From contig JBFXAM010000006.1 in NCBI GenBank assembly GCA_050184295.1, forward strand, positions 15,960 to 79,959: DNA of 64,000 bases. The letters are read 5' to 3'. Position numbers and translations under genes: made by a program. The notes beneath the pieces are model-generated. The model searched no databases, was not told the DNA's origin, and was given only the letters and a program-made list of their open reading frames with translations. Positions 8,498 to 16,813 of the stretch are shown piece after piece; position 1 is the stretch's first letter, and each line of letters starts with the position of its first letter. The DNA is from JBFXAM01 sp050184295. GTDB lineage: Bacteria > Planctomycetota > Phycisphaerae > UBA1845 > Fen-1342.

Positions 8498-10137
8498 CAC
8501 CCGCCCGTCAGCAGCTCCACAAACGCATCGATATCGAAGTTGTTCACCGCCCCGTCGCCGTTCACGTCGGCGTTGCGCCGGTCGCAGTCGGGGAATTGAT
8601 CCTGGTAGACGCCCGGGCGGACCAGCGCGAGCACGAATGGGTCGATGTCGAAGTTGTCCACGACGCCGTCGCAGTTCAGGTCGCCCGCCAGCCGCGTGCT
8701 CACGACCAGCACCAGTCGCGGCGGCTGGCCCGCTTCGCGGCTGTGATAGGCGAGCGTGTTCGTGGCGGGCAGCGTATTGGCGTAGCTCAGCAGGCCGTCC
8801 GCGTCCCCGTTCGCGTTCGCGGTCACGTTCGCCGCGATCGTGCCGTCGCGCGAACTCTGCGGCAACTGGACGAGCGCCGGTCCGATCGAGGGTGCGTTGT
8901 TGAACGTGATCGTGGGTTCGCTCCACGTCGTGTTTTCGACCGCGTGAATGTTGCCGCCGCCTCCCGAGAGCACGCGCAGGCTGAGCTTGGCGAGCAGCGC
9001 GGGCCGGCGGACGCCGGTCAGGTCGAATCTCAGGTAGGTGTTGATCGGCGACGCGCCGCCCTGCGCGCGCAGGTCGTTCGCAGCGCCAAAATTGGCGGTC
9101 GGTGCTGCGGCGGACACATACGCGTCGGCGATCGCGTCGAGCGGCGCGAGGCGCGCCCCCGGCTGCACCGGCCACCACGACGCGGCGCTCGGCGCGCTCG
9201 CGAAGAACGCCGACAGCAGGTCGCCGACCTTCTGCTCGCCGCTCGGCGACGGATGGGTGCCGTCGCCTTCCAAATCACCGACCGCCCAGGTGAGCCCGTC
9301 GCTGCGCGGCGTGAGGCCGTCGGCCCACAGGTAGGGGCCCCAAAGCAGCAGCGGGGATTCGACCGGGCCGAGCGCGGCGTTGTAGTTCAGGGCGGGGTCG
9401 CCGGCGATCTGCTGCTCGATCACCCACTTCACCGAGAAGCCCGATTCATACGCCATCGGCTCGGGGTTGAGCGACGTCGTCGCATAACCGGCGTAAATGC
9501 GGCTCGAGAGATAACAGATACGCAGGTTCGGGAACTTGTCGTGGAGGTTCTGCGCGATGGAGCGCAAGTTGTCGCGAAGCTGTTCGGCATGAATCGGAAA
9601 GTTGTTCGGCGGATTGGCGTTCGCCTCCTTCAGCCACGCGACCTGCACCTGCTGCGGCGTGAGCCCGGCCGCGGTGATGCGCTGGTTGACGACGGTCCAG
9701 TAGCTCGCGTTCGGATTCGCGATCGCGCTCGCCGTCTGGCCGCCGAGCGCCGTGTTGAGAATCACGACGCGGGCGTTGCGTGCGGTGTTGAGATCCTCCT
9801 GCCGCTCGAACACGGAAAACTCGTGACACGTGTTCGACATGCCGATTGCGATGAAGCCGACGAAGCCGTTCGCGTCCGGCGCGCCCGCCGCGTCGCGTGG
9901 GACAATCTGCGTGGCCGCAACTGCGGCGGCGGCGGCGTGCGCGGGCGGCGGGTCGTTCACCGAGCCGGGATAGAGCCCGCCGGGAAAGCCCTGGTAGCTT
10001 GCGGCAGCGAGGTCGTTGAGCGGGACCAACCCCGTGCTCGAGCCGCCGCCGAATGCAACCGAAGCCGCGAGCAACGCCGCGAGCGCAGCGACGAACACAT
10101 CGCGCCGCACTTTCAAACCAATCCGCGCGGAATGCAT
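8497..10137 (-). CDS. Secreted SGNH-hydrolase-like protein with DNRLRE and dockerin-like domains
   Basis: 546 aa. Signal peptide (VAALAALLAASVAFGG). Residues about 80-330 resemble an SGNH/GDSL-type fold: block-I-like IAIGMSN, a mid-region VILNTALGGQTAS, and a closing GDGTHPSPSGEQKV that could carry the Asp/His pair. The usual GDS is replaced by GMS. Residues about 335-480 look like a DNRLRE (carbohydrate-binding-like) beta-sandwich (DAYVSAAAPTANFG, FDLTGV, WSEPTITFNNAP). The end is a two-loop dockerin-like module (DLNCDGVVDNFDIDPFV, then DVNGDGAVNNFDIDAFV). It is tandem to a close paralog of identical length. Substrate is unknown; polysaccharide ester cleavage is one possibility. Confidence 0.8.
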   Translation of the reverse strand: MHSARIGLKVRRDVFVAALAALLAASVAFGGGSSTGLVPLNDLAAASYQGFPGGLYPGSVNDPPPAHAAAAAVAATQIVPRDAAGAPDANGFVGFIAIGMSNTCHEFSVFERQEDLNTARNARVVILNTALGGQTASAIANPNASYWTVVNQRITAAGLTPQQVQVAWLKEANANPPNNFPIHAEQLRDNLRSIAQNLHDKFPNLRICYLSSRIYAGYATTSLNPEPMAYESGFSVKWVIEQQIAGDPALNYNAALGPVESPLLLWGPYLWADGLTPRSDGLTWAVGDLEGDGTHPSPSGEQKVGDLLSAFFASAPSAASWWPVQPGARLAPLDAIADAYVSAAAPTANFGAANDLRAQGGASPINTYLRFDLTGVRRPALLAKLSLRVLSGGGGNIHAVENTTWSEPTITFNNAPSIGPALVQLPQSSRDGTIAANVTANANGDADGLLSYANTLPATNTLAYHSREAGQPPRLVLVVSTRLAGDLNCDGVVDNFDIDPFVLALVRPGVYQDQFPDCDRRNADVNGDGAVNNFDIDAFVELLTGG

Positions 10138-10253
10138 GGGGTCTACTCCTGGTTGTGAGGCAGCGAGGCCGCCGGCCGGGGCACGGCGCGTGGACGCCGG
10201 GTTGATCAGCCTAACGCCGCCGTCCCACCGATCATTCCGCGAAATGTGCAGCG

Positions 10254-11894
10254 TCAGGGCCGGGTCAGCGCTGCCACGAACCCATCAATGTCAAAGTTAT
10301 TGACCCGGCCGTCGTCGTTCATGTCGCCGTTGAGCCGATCGCAGCCGGGAAATTGTCCGGCATAGTCGCCCGGCGACGCGAGCGCCAGGACAAACGGATC
10401 GAGGTCGAAATTGTCCACCATGCCGTCGCAGTTCATGTCCCCCGCCAGCCGCGTGCTCACCACGAGCACCAGCCTTGGCGGCTGTCCGGCCTCGCGGCTG
10501 TGATAGACCAGCGGGCTGGCGACCGGGAAGACGTTGGCGAAGCTCAATACGCCGTCCTCGTCCGCGTTCACGGCCGCCGTCGCGTCAACGGCGATCGTGC
10601 CGTCGCTGGGGGCCTGCGGCAGCGTGACCAGGCGGGGGCCGATCGGCGGCGCGTTGTTGTAGGTGATGGTGAGTTCGCCCCAGGTCGTGTCGTCGACGAG
10701 ATGGACATCGCCGCCGCCGTCCGCGAGGCAGCGCAGGCTCAGCTTGGCGAAGAGCGCCGGCCGGCGCACGCCGGCGAGATTGAACTTCACGTAGGCGTTC
10801 CGCGGCGACGTTCCACCCTGCACGCGCAGTTGGACTGACGCGCCATCGTTGGAGTTCGGGAAACCCGCCGATACGAACGAGTCGGCCGTCGCCGCGAGCG
10901 GCACGAGCCGCGTGCCCGGCTGCGCGGGCCACCACAACGCGGCGCTCGGCGCGTCGGCGAAGTACGCCGACAGTTGGTCGCCGACCTTCTGCTCGCCGCT
11001 CGCCGATGGATGTGTGCCGTCGCTCTCGAAGTCGCCGGCCAGCCAGGTGAGCCCGTCGCTGCGCGGGATGACGCCGTCCGCCCAGAGATAGGGGCCCCAA
11101 AGCAAGAGCGGTGCGCGAACAGCGCCGCGGGCGGCGTCGTAATTCAGCGCCGCGTCGCCGCCGATCTGCTGCTCGATCAGCCAGCGCACGGAAAAACCCG
11201 ACTCGTACGCCATCGGCTCGGGATTGAGCGGGCCGGTCGCGTACCCCCCATAGATGCGGCTCGAAAGATAGCAGATGCGCAGGTTGGGGAATCGGTCGTG
11301 GAGGATTTGCACGATGGTCCGCAGGTTGTCGCGAAGCTGCTGCGCGTGGACCGGGAAATTATTCTGCGGAAACCCGTTCGCCTCCTTCATCCACGCGACC
11401 TGCACCTGCGCCGGCGTCAGGCCGGCGGCCGCGATGCGATCGCTCACGATGGTCCAGTACATCGCGGCGGAATTCGCGATCGTGCTGGCGGTCTGGCCGG
11501 GATGCGCCGTGTTCAGAATGACGACGCGGGCGTTGCGCGTCGTGTTCGCGTCCTCCTGCCGCTCGAACACCGAGAACTCGTGAAACGTGTTGGACATTCC
11601 GATCGCGATGCAACCGATGAAGCCGCTCGGATCGGGCGCGCCGGCTGCGTCGCGCGGCACGATCGCGCCTGCGGCTGCGGCGGCCGCGGCGGCGTGGGCG
11701 GGCGGCGGATCGTTCACCGCGCCGGGGTAGAGCCCGCCCGGAAAGCCCTGATAGGTCGCTGTCCCGAGTTCGCTCAGCGGAATCAGCCCCGTGCTCGGCC
11801 CGCCTGCGTGCACCGGTCCGACGGCGAGGAGCGCGACGACCCCGCGGACCACCGCCGGACGCAGCCCCCGCGAAGCGATCCAGGCAGTTTGCAT
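10254..11894 (-). CDS. Paralog of the adjacent SGNH-like/DNRLRE/dockerin-like secreted protein
   Basis: 546 aa, the same length and domain order as the gene just downstream, with long shared stretches (for example EFSVFERQEDANTTRNARVV, RICYLSSRIYGGYAT, THPSASGEQKVGDQLSA). Start: GGAGG is directly followed by ATG-AGC-ATG, so the second ATG (11894) has correct spacing. This choice also makes the two paralogs equal in length. Signal peptide: GVVALLAVGPVHAGG. The C-terminal module reads DMNCDGMVDNFDLDPFV and DMNDDGRVNNFDIDGFV. The 116-nt spacer to the next gene shows no obvious promoter. A recent-looking tandem duplication, retained with moderate divergence, is inferred. Confidence 0.8.
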   Translation of the reverse strand: MQTAWIASRGLRPAVVRGVVALLAVGPVHAGGPSTGLIPLSELGTATYQGFPGGLYPGAVNDPPPAHAAAAAAAAGAIVPRDAAGAPDPSGFIGCIAIGMSNTFHEFSVFERQEDANTTRNARVVILNTAHPGQTASTIANSAAMYWTIVSDRIAAAGLTPAQVQVAWMKEANGFPQNNFPVHAQQLRDNLRTIVQILHDRFPNLRICYLSSRIYGGYATGPLNPEPMAYESGFSVRWLIEQQIGGDAALNYDAARGAVRAPLLLWGPYLWADGVIPRSDGLTWLAGDFESDGTHPSASGEQKVGDQLSAYFADAPSAALWWPAQPGTRLVPLAATADSFVSAGFPNSNDGASVQLRVQGGTSPRNAYVKFNLAGVRRPALFAKLSLRCLADGGGDVHLVDDTTWGELTITYNNAPPIGPRLVTLPQAPSDGTIAVDATAAVNADEDGVLSFANVFPVASPLVYHSREAGQPPRLVLVVSTRLAGDMNCDGMVDNFDLDPFVLALASPGDYAGQFPGCDRLNGDMNDDGRVNNFDIDGFVAALTRP

Positions 11895-12097
11895 GCTCAT
11901 CCTCCAGGTTCGCGTACGGGGACGCGGATCCGACCGGGCCCCGTCGCGGCGCGCCCCGATCGCGAGCGCGGGGAGCCGCCGCGCCTGCCGCGTTGCGGTA
12001 CGGCGCTCACGCGCTTTCAACGGTCGCTCGCGCAGGCACGCTGCGCTGGCGTTCGAGGGCAGAGCGGCTCGCGCGGCACGTCATCCGCACCGCGCGG

Positions 12098-14479
12098 TTA
12101 CGGCAGTGCGAGCAGCGCCACGAACGCCGTGATGTCGAAGTTGTTGACCAGCCCATCGCCGTTCGCGTCCGCGTGCAGAATCGAGCACTGCGGGAATTGC
12201 AGCGCGTACTCCGCCGGGTCGGCGATCGCCAGCACGAATGGGTCGATGTCGAAGTTGTCGACGCGCCCGTCGCAGTCCAGATCGCCGGGCTGAGCGCCCG
12301 GAACCACCTGGAAGCGCACGACGGCCGCCCCACCGGGCACCCCGTCGCCGCTGGGTAGCGCGACCGGCGGAGGCGGGTCGGCGATCTCGCCGTCGAGCGC
12401 GGCGCGCGATTCCTCGCCGATTACGGTCTCACCGACGACCAATGTGTAGTCACCGAACGCCAGCCGCGCCGCCGGAACCAGCCGCGCCGTATTGCTCAGC
12501 GAGTCATACGACATGTCGAGCGCAACAGCCCCGCCGCCGACGCGCGTCAGCAGGTAGTCGCTCGCGACGGTGTTCACGGGAACGTGGTACGTGACCGAGA
12601 GTTCGGCGGCCTCTACCTGGGTGACGGTGGCGCCGACCGGCGGCGTGAGCGCGACGATCTTCGGCGGACCCGGCTGAAACGCGATTTCGGTCTTCCCGGT
12701 CGCGAGAATCCAGTTCGACGGATCGAGCCCGAGGCCGTTGACCGCGCCCGTCGTCGGAATCAGCAGGTGCTCCGTTGGCGCGTCGTTCCACACAACCGAG
12801 GTTGCGGAGCCCAGGCCGACGTCGACGCGCACGTCGATCGGCATCGGAAACAGCGGATAGCTCGGATCCTGCACTTGGCGCAGATACAGCTCTACGTAGT
12901 GGCGGCCGGCAACGGCGACCGGCTGCCAGCCGTATTCGTACGCGGGCGCGCCGATGTCCATGACCCAGTTGTCGAAGAACCAGTCGAGGTCTTTGTTCGC
13001 CACCGCTTCGCAGACCGCCTGAAAGTCGGCGGTGGTCGCGGTGCCATACTCGTACTGGGCGCGATACTGGGCGAGAATCTGGAAGAACGTCGCGTCGCCG
13101 ACGACGTGCCGCAGCATGTGCAACACCCAGCCGCCTTTTCGATACGCGAAGTTGCTGGAGAAAATCTGGTTCACGTCGTCGATGTTGTAGCGATAGACGC
13201 TGCCGTTCACGTCGCTCGGCCGGCGGCTGGCCATCGCGGCGTGCAAGATGGGGGTGCCGCTGCTGCCCGGCTTGAACTCCAGCCAGAGCGCCTCGCCGTA
13301 GGTCGCGAAGCCCTCGTTGAGCCAGATGTCATGCCAGGTGGCGCAGGTGATCATGTCGCCCCACCACTGGTGAGCGAGTTCGTGCGCGCTGAGCGACTCG
13401 CCGAAGCCCCCCTGACCGGTCATGGTCTGATGCTCCATGCCGCCGCCGAACCCGAAGCTGTAGATGCCGTATTTCTCTTCGAGGAAGGGGTACGGGCCGT
13501 AGAGCGACGCCTGTCCGAACGTCGTCAGCATCGGGTCGACCAGCAGCCACGCGTTGCGGTTCTGCGGGGTGTCGACGTCGGGATAGATGAAGAACTGGAG
13601 CGGCATCGTACCGCCGGCGTGGGTGTGCACGGCATCAAACGTGTTGTAGACGGTCGCCGAGAAGCAGAACAGATACGGCGCCATCGGGTAGTTCGTGCGC
13701 CAGTGATAGCGCAGCCGATCGCCGGGCAACGCGTCGGTCGCAATCAGAAGCCCGTTCGACGCCACCGTCAGCGGCGCGGGCACGGTGAAGCGCAAATCGC
13801 CGGTGGCCTTGTCGGTGCTCACGTCCTTCGCCGGCCACCACGTGTACGCATAGAACGGCTCACTGAGTGTGTAGATCAGCGGCTGGCCCATGCGCGTACG
13901 AAACTCGATCGACCCGAAACCGCGCGACGCCGGCGCGCCGTCGTAGGTGATCGCGAGCGTGAAGATTTCGTCAATCGCGTAAGGTCTTGGCAGCGTCACG
14001 TCGAGCGTCGGCACATCGACGCGCGTCCAGGTCGCGTTAACGCCGTCCACGGTGAGCGCCGAGATGTTGAAATTCGAGCGCAGTCGGATGCGAAAGGTTG
14101 TGAGATTCGCGGTGCGACTGCGAACCTGCATGGTGACGGTTCCGCCGAGCGACGCGGTCGTCGGGAAGATCTCGAGATCGAGGAAGTAGTGCAGAACGTC
14201 GGTGTCGTCGTCGATGCCGGCGATCCCGCCGTCACCGCCGAGGTCGCCGTCGTCGCCGCCGTTACGGTCGTGGGCGCCGCCGAAGAGAGCCGCATCGCCG
14301 ATGGCGTCGAACGTGCGGTCGCCGGTTCCGGGACAGCGGTCGCCGAGCCAGACGCCGTTGAGGGCCGCGACCTTCGCGTGGATGCACGCCTCGCCGCCGA
14401 ATTCACCCTCCTCGGGCGGGCCGGCCGGCGTGACGAGCGGCGCGATCACCAAGGCTGCGGCAAGCAAGTTCAGAACCAT
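12098..14479 (-). CDS. Secreted M1-family zinc metallopeptidase with dockerin-like C-terminus
   Basis: 793 aa. Signal peptide (LLAAALVIAPLVTPAGPP). An acidic Gly/Asp-rich linker near residues 60-75 precedes the M1 beta-sandwich. The catalytic core has the exopeptidase-type GGGMEH motif and HELAHQWWGD with the second zinc ligand in NEGFATYGE 18 residues on, all near residues 340-395. A helical domain follows, then an Ig-like domain, then the two-loop dockerin-like module (DLDCDGRVDNFDIDPFV, DANGDGLVNNFDITAFV). M1 enzymes trim N-terminal residues from peptides; being exported, this one would act on external protein. Start at 14479 has GAGGT 8 nt upstream; the longer frame to 14662 is not supported. 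Confidence 0.9.
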   Translation of the reverse strand: MVLNLLAAALVIAPLVTPAGPPEEGEFGGEACIHAKVAALNGVWLGDRCPGTGDRTFDAIGDAALFGGAHDRNGGDDGDLGGDGGIAGIDDDTDVLHYFLDLEIFPTTASLGGTVTMQVRSRTANLTTFRIRLRSNFNISALTVDGVNATWTRVDVPTLDVTLPRPYAIDEIFTLAITYDGAPASRGFGSIEFRTRMGQPLIYTLSEPFYAYTWWPAKDVSTDKATGDLRFTVPAPLTVASNGLLIATDALPGDRLRYHWRTNYPMAPYLFCFSATVYNTFDAVHTHAGGTMPLQFFIYPDVDTPQNRNAWLLVDPMLTTFGQASLYGPYPFLEEKYGIYSFGFGGGMEHQTMTGQGGFGESLSAHELAHQWWGDMITCATWHDIWLNEGFATYGEALWLEFKPGSSGTPILHAAMASRRPSDVNGSVYRYNIDDVNQIFSSNFAYRKGGWVLHMLRHVVGDATFFQILAQYRAQYEYGTATTADFQAVCEAVANKDLDWFFDNWVMDIGAPAYEYGWQPVAVAGRHYVELYLRQVQDPSYPLFPMPIDVRVDVGLGSATSVVWNDAPTEHLLIPTTGAVNGLGLDPSNWILATGKTEIAFQPGPPKIVALTPPVGATVTQVEAAELSVTYHVPVNTVASDYLLTRVGGGAVALDMSYDSLSNTARLVPAARLAFGDYTLVVGETVIGEESRAALDGEIADPPPPVALPSGDGVPGGAAVVRFQVVPGAQPGDLDCDGRVDNFDIDPFVLAIADPAEYALQFPQCSILHADANGDGLVNNFDITAFVALLALP

Positions 14480-14902
14480 GTCGGAACCTCGCGTGGCGGG
14501 TGTCGGGCGCCGACCGATCGGACGGCGGGCGCGGGCAATCGCTCCTTTTGAAGGAAGCTCTGCAAGTATCGTAGTGCACCCCCAGCCGCCCCGCCAAAAC
14601 AAAAACACCCCCGGCGTCGCCGGACCGCGGACGCCGCCTCGGCCGCGGCCGGGCACACCCAAGCGTGTGGGCGGGCACCGCCAGCACCGGCCGCCGGAAT
14701 GAGCAGTAACCGTTTACGCCAGCGCCACCCGCCAACACGAGCGCCCGGCAGCCACTCAAGCACGCGTCAGCGACTCAAGCGCCCGTTCGCCACACAAGCA
14801 CCCGCGGCCAACGAGCGGTAACTCCAGGCGGTCGGATGCACCGGCCGCCTCTCCGAACCCGGCGCGCCAAGCGGCGGGCCAGCCCGCCCACCGGGCGCCA
14901 CC

Positions 14903-14928
14903 CCTGCGGACTCGAAAACGTCCGCAGG
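14903..14928. repeat. Perfect 9-bp inverted repeat (hairpin) upstream of vWA gene
   Basis: Arms cctgcggac and gtccgcagg with an 8-nt loop (tcgaaaac). It lies about 100 nt before the start of the vWA gene and about 50 nt before its candidate -10 box. It could be an operator or a terminator-like structure without a T-run. No family is recognised. Confidence 0.45.
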
Positions 14929-14978
14929 ATCGCCTCTACAAGCCCACGCCGCGCGTGACTCCACCGGCGCGCGCCGCG

Positions 14979-14984
14979 TAGAAT
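14979..14984 (+). promoter_or_regulatory. Candidate -10 box for the vWA gene
   Basis: TAGAAT, 45 nt before the ATG at 15030. No convincing -35 hexamer at 16-18 nt spacing. Confidence 0.3.
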
Positions 14985-15029
14985 CGGTCGAAGCGGCGCC
15001 GACCCAAACCGGCCGCAACCGAGACGCCG

Positions 15030-16229
15030 ATGCGACATCGCTACACCGCCTATAACGGAAAGCCCTTCCGCTTCCCGGACGATCTCGGCCTCGGCGGCGA
15101 CTTTCTCGAATTCGTGCTTGCGTACGGCGACGAGGCGCTCCGCGCGGTGCGCAATCTGGAGCGCGATCCCGAACAGTCGAAGATGCTTCAAGAGCTGCTC
15201 GACCAGGGCCTGCTCGAGAAAGTCAAAGGACGCTGGCGCCTCACTCCGCGGGCCGTCAACGCGCTGCAACGCAAGGCGCTGATGGAGGTCTTCGCACAGC
15301 TTCGCCGCGGCACGCGCGAAGGACACGCCGCGGTCGGACCGGGTCGCGGCGGCGAGCGAGTCGAAGGCACGCGACCCTACGAATTCGGCGACCCGGTGAA
15401 CGAACTCGATTTCGCCGCGACGCTGCGCAACACCCTGCGGCGAACCGCCGAGGAGCGCTCGCCCGACGAGCGCGGCGAGGTGGCGGCGATTCCGGGGGCC
15501 GCGTCGGCGGAGCGCTGTCTGCTGCCGCTGCGGGTGCGCGAGTCGGATTTTGAGCTTTACCCGGCGGAGTCGCGGGCGAGCTGCAGTACGGTGATTCTGC
15601 TCGACATGTCCGGATCGATGGCGCGGTTCGGGCGCTTTGTTCAAGCCAAGAAGTGTGCGATGGCGCTGTACGCGGTGGTGCGTCAGCGCTTCGCGCTCGA
15701 CACGATCGATCTGGTCGGATTCTACTCGGGAGCCGAAGCGGTTTCGGAAGAGCGCGTGCCGCTGCTGATGCCCAAGCCGGTGACGACCTTCGATCCCGTC
15801 ATCCGCATCAAGACGCCGTTGAACCAGCTCGACGCCGCCCCGCAGCACTTCACCAACCTGCACCTGGGCCTGCTTCAGGCGCGCCGACTGCTGGCCCGCC
15901 GCGGCGGCGACAGCAAGATGATCTTCATCATCACCGACGGGCAGCCCACGGCGCACGTGCAAGGCGACTACGTCCACCTGATCTACCCGCCGAGCCAGCA
16001 GAGCCACGTCGCGACGCTCAAGGAGGCGTTCGTGATCGCGCAGCGCGGCGTGCGCATCTGCACCTTCGCGCTCACCGACGACTACTGGGACATGGACTGG
16101 CTGGGATTCGTCGACCAGCTCGGCAAGCTCACGCGCGGCGTGACGTTTCACTGCACCAGCGGCGACCTCTCGTCGTGCGTGATGGAGTCGTACCTGTCCG
16201 GCCGGCGGAAGAAGACTTACATTGCATGA
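15030..16229 (+). CDS. Cytosolic vWA-domain protein
   Basis: 399 aa, no signal peptide. The N-terminal half is helical and charged (FPDDLGLGGDFLEFVLAYGD, then LLDQGLLEKVKGRWRLTPRA). The C-terminal half is a vWA domain with intact MIDAS: DMSGS near residue 193, a T in NLHLGL near 277, and D in IIFIITDGQPTAH near 310. Similar proteins occur beside a magnesium-chelatase-type or sigma54-type AAA+ ATPase and are thought to be its adaptor. No such ATPase is next to it here: the upstream gene is divergent and the downstream gene is a DM13 lipoprotein. No strong ribosome site precedes the ATG. Role unknown. Confidence 0.8.
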   Translation: MRHRYTAYNGKPFRFPDDLGLGGDFLEFVLAYGDEALRAVRNLERDPEQSKMLQELLDQGLLEKVKGRWRLTPRAVNALQRKALMEVFAQLRRGTREGHAAVGPGRGGERVEGTRPYEFGDPVNELDFAATLRNTLRRTAEERSPDERGEVAAIPGAASAERCLLPLRVRESDFELYPAESRASCSTVILLDMSGSMARFGRFVQAKKCAMALYAVVRQRFALDTIDLVGFYSGAEAVSEERVPLLMPKPVTTFDPVIRIKTPLNQLDAAPQHFTNLHLGLLQARRLLARRGGDSKMIFIITDGQPTAHVQGDYVHLIYPPSQQSHVATLKEAFVIAQRGVRICTFALTDDYWDMDWLGFVDQLGKLTRGVTFHCTSGDLSSCVMESYLSGRRKKTYIA

Positions 16230-16308
16230 GCGCGTCGCGCCCGCGCGCGGGTCGGGACCGCGCCGCGATCGTGCGGATTCCGCGGAAGCCGGCGGCGAGG
16301 AGCAGAAG

Positions 16309-16746
16309 ATGTCGCGATGGAAGTTCGGCGTTGGCGTGCTCGGTCTGCTGTGCCTGGCACTCTCCGGCGGCTGCCCCATGCCCGGCGGCTCCGACGGCGG
16401 AATGCAACAGGGCTGCGCCGCGGACGATCCGCGCGTCGGTCGAACCGCGGTGCTCTCCACCCGCGCGCACGCGGTCTCCGGCACGGCGCGCATCGTCGAC
16501 AACTGCACGCTCGCGATCGACAACTTCAGCTACGACGGCGGCGGACCCAACGTCCGCGTCTACCTGGCGCGCGACACGAACTACGCCGGCGGCATTTCCA
16601 TCAGCGCCGACCTGTCCGGACGGCCCTACACCAACGAGATGCTCACACTCCCGCTGCCCAACGGCGTTTCCCTCGACGACGCGGTCCGGATCAGCATCTG
16701 GTGCGCCGATTTCGACGTGAACTTCGGCGACGGCGAGTTTCAGTGA
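16309..16746 (+). CDS. Lipoprotein with DM13-like domain
   Basis: 145 aa. ATG at 16309 follows GAGGAG by 6 nt. The N-terminus is a lipoprotein-type signal (LLCLALSGGC, lipid-attachment Cys near residue 23). The rest matches the DM13 fold: HAVSGTARIVDN, LAIDNFSYDGGGPNVRVYLA, and VRISIWCADFDVNFGDGEF at the end. DM13 domains are small beta-sandwich modules in secreted or membrane proteins, suggested to take part in redox or electron transfer through a conserved Cys; a Cys is present in the last strand. It starts 79 nt after the vWA gene and is followed after 67 nt by a flavoprotein. A functional link among these is possible but unproven. Confidence 0.7.
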   Translation: MSRWKFGVGVLGLLCLALSGGCPMPGGSDGGMQQGCAADDPRVGRTAVLSTRAHAVSGTARIVDNCTLAIDNFSYDGGGPNVRVYLARDTNYAGGISISADLSGRPYTNEMLTLPLPNGVSLDDAVRISIWCADFDVNFGDGEFQ

Positions 16747-16813
16747 TGTCGGCTGGACTCTGCGCGCCGCGTCTGAGCCGACCGTCGTTCCCGACCGCGT
16801 CCGGGCGAATCGT

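Larger units (their letters stand above)
14480..15029. other. 550-nt gap between divergent genes
   Basis: No convincing gene. It should carry promoters for the M1 peptidase (minus; TACGAT at 14568-14573) and for the vWA gene (plus; TAGAAT at 14979-14984). It also holds a run of A-rich sequence in an otherwise GC-rich stretch near 14597 and a perfect hairpin at 14903-14928. The open frames across it have Arg/Ala/Pro-rich shadow composition. Confidence 0.6.
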
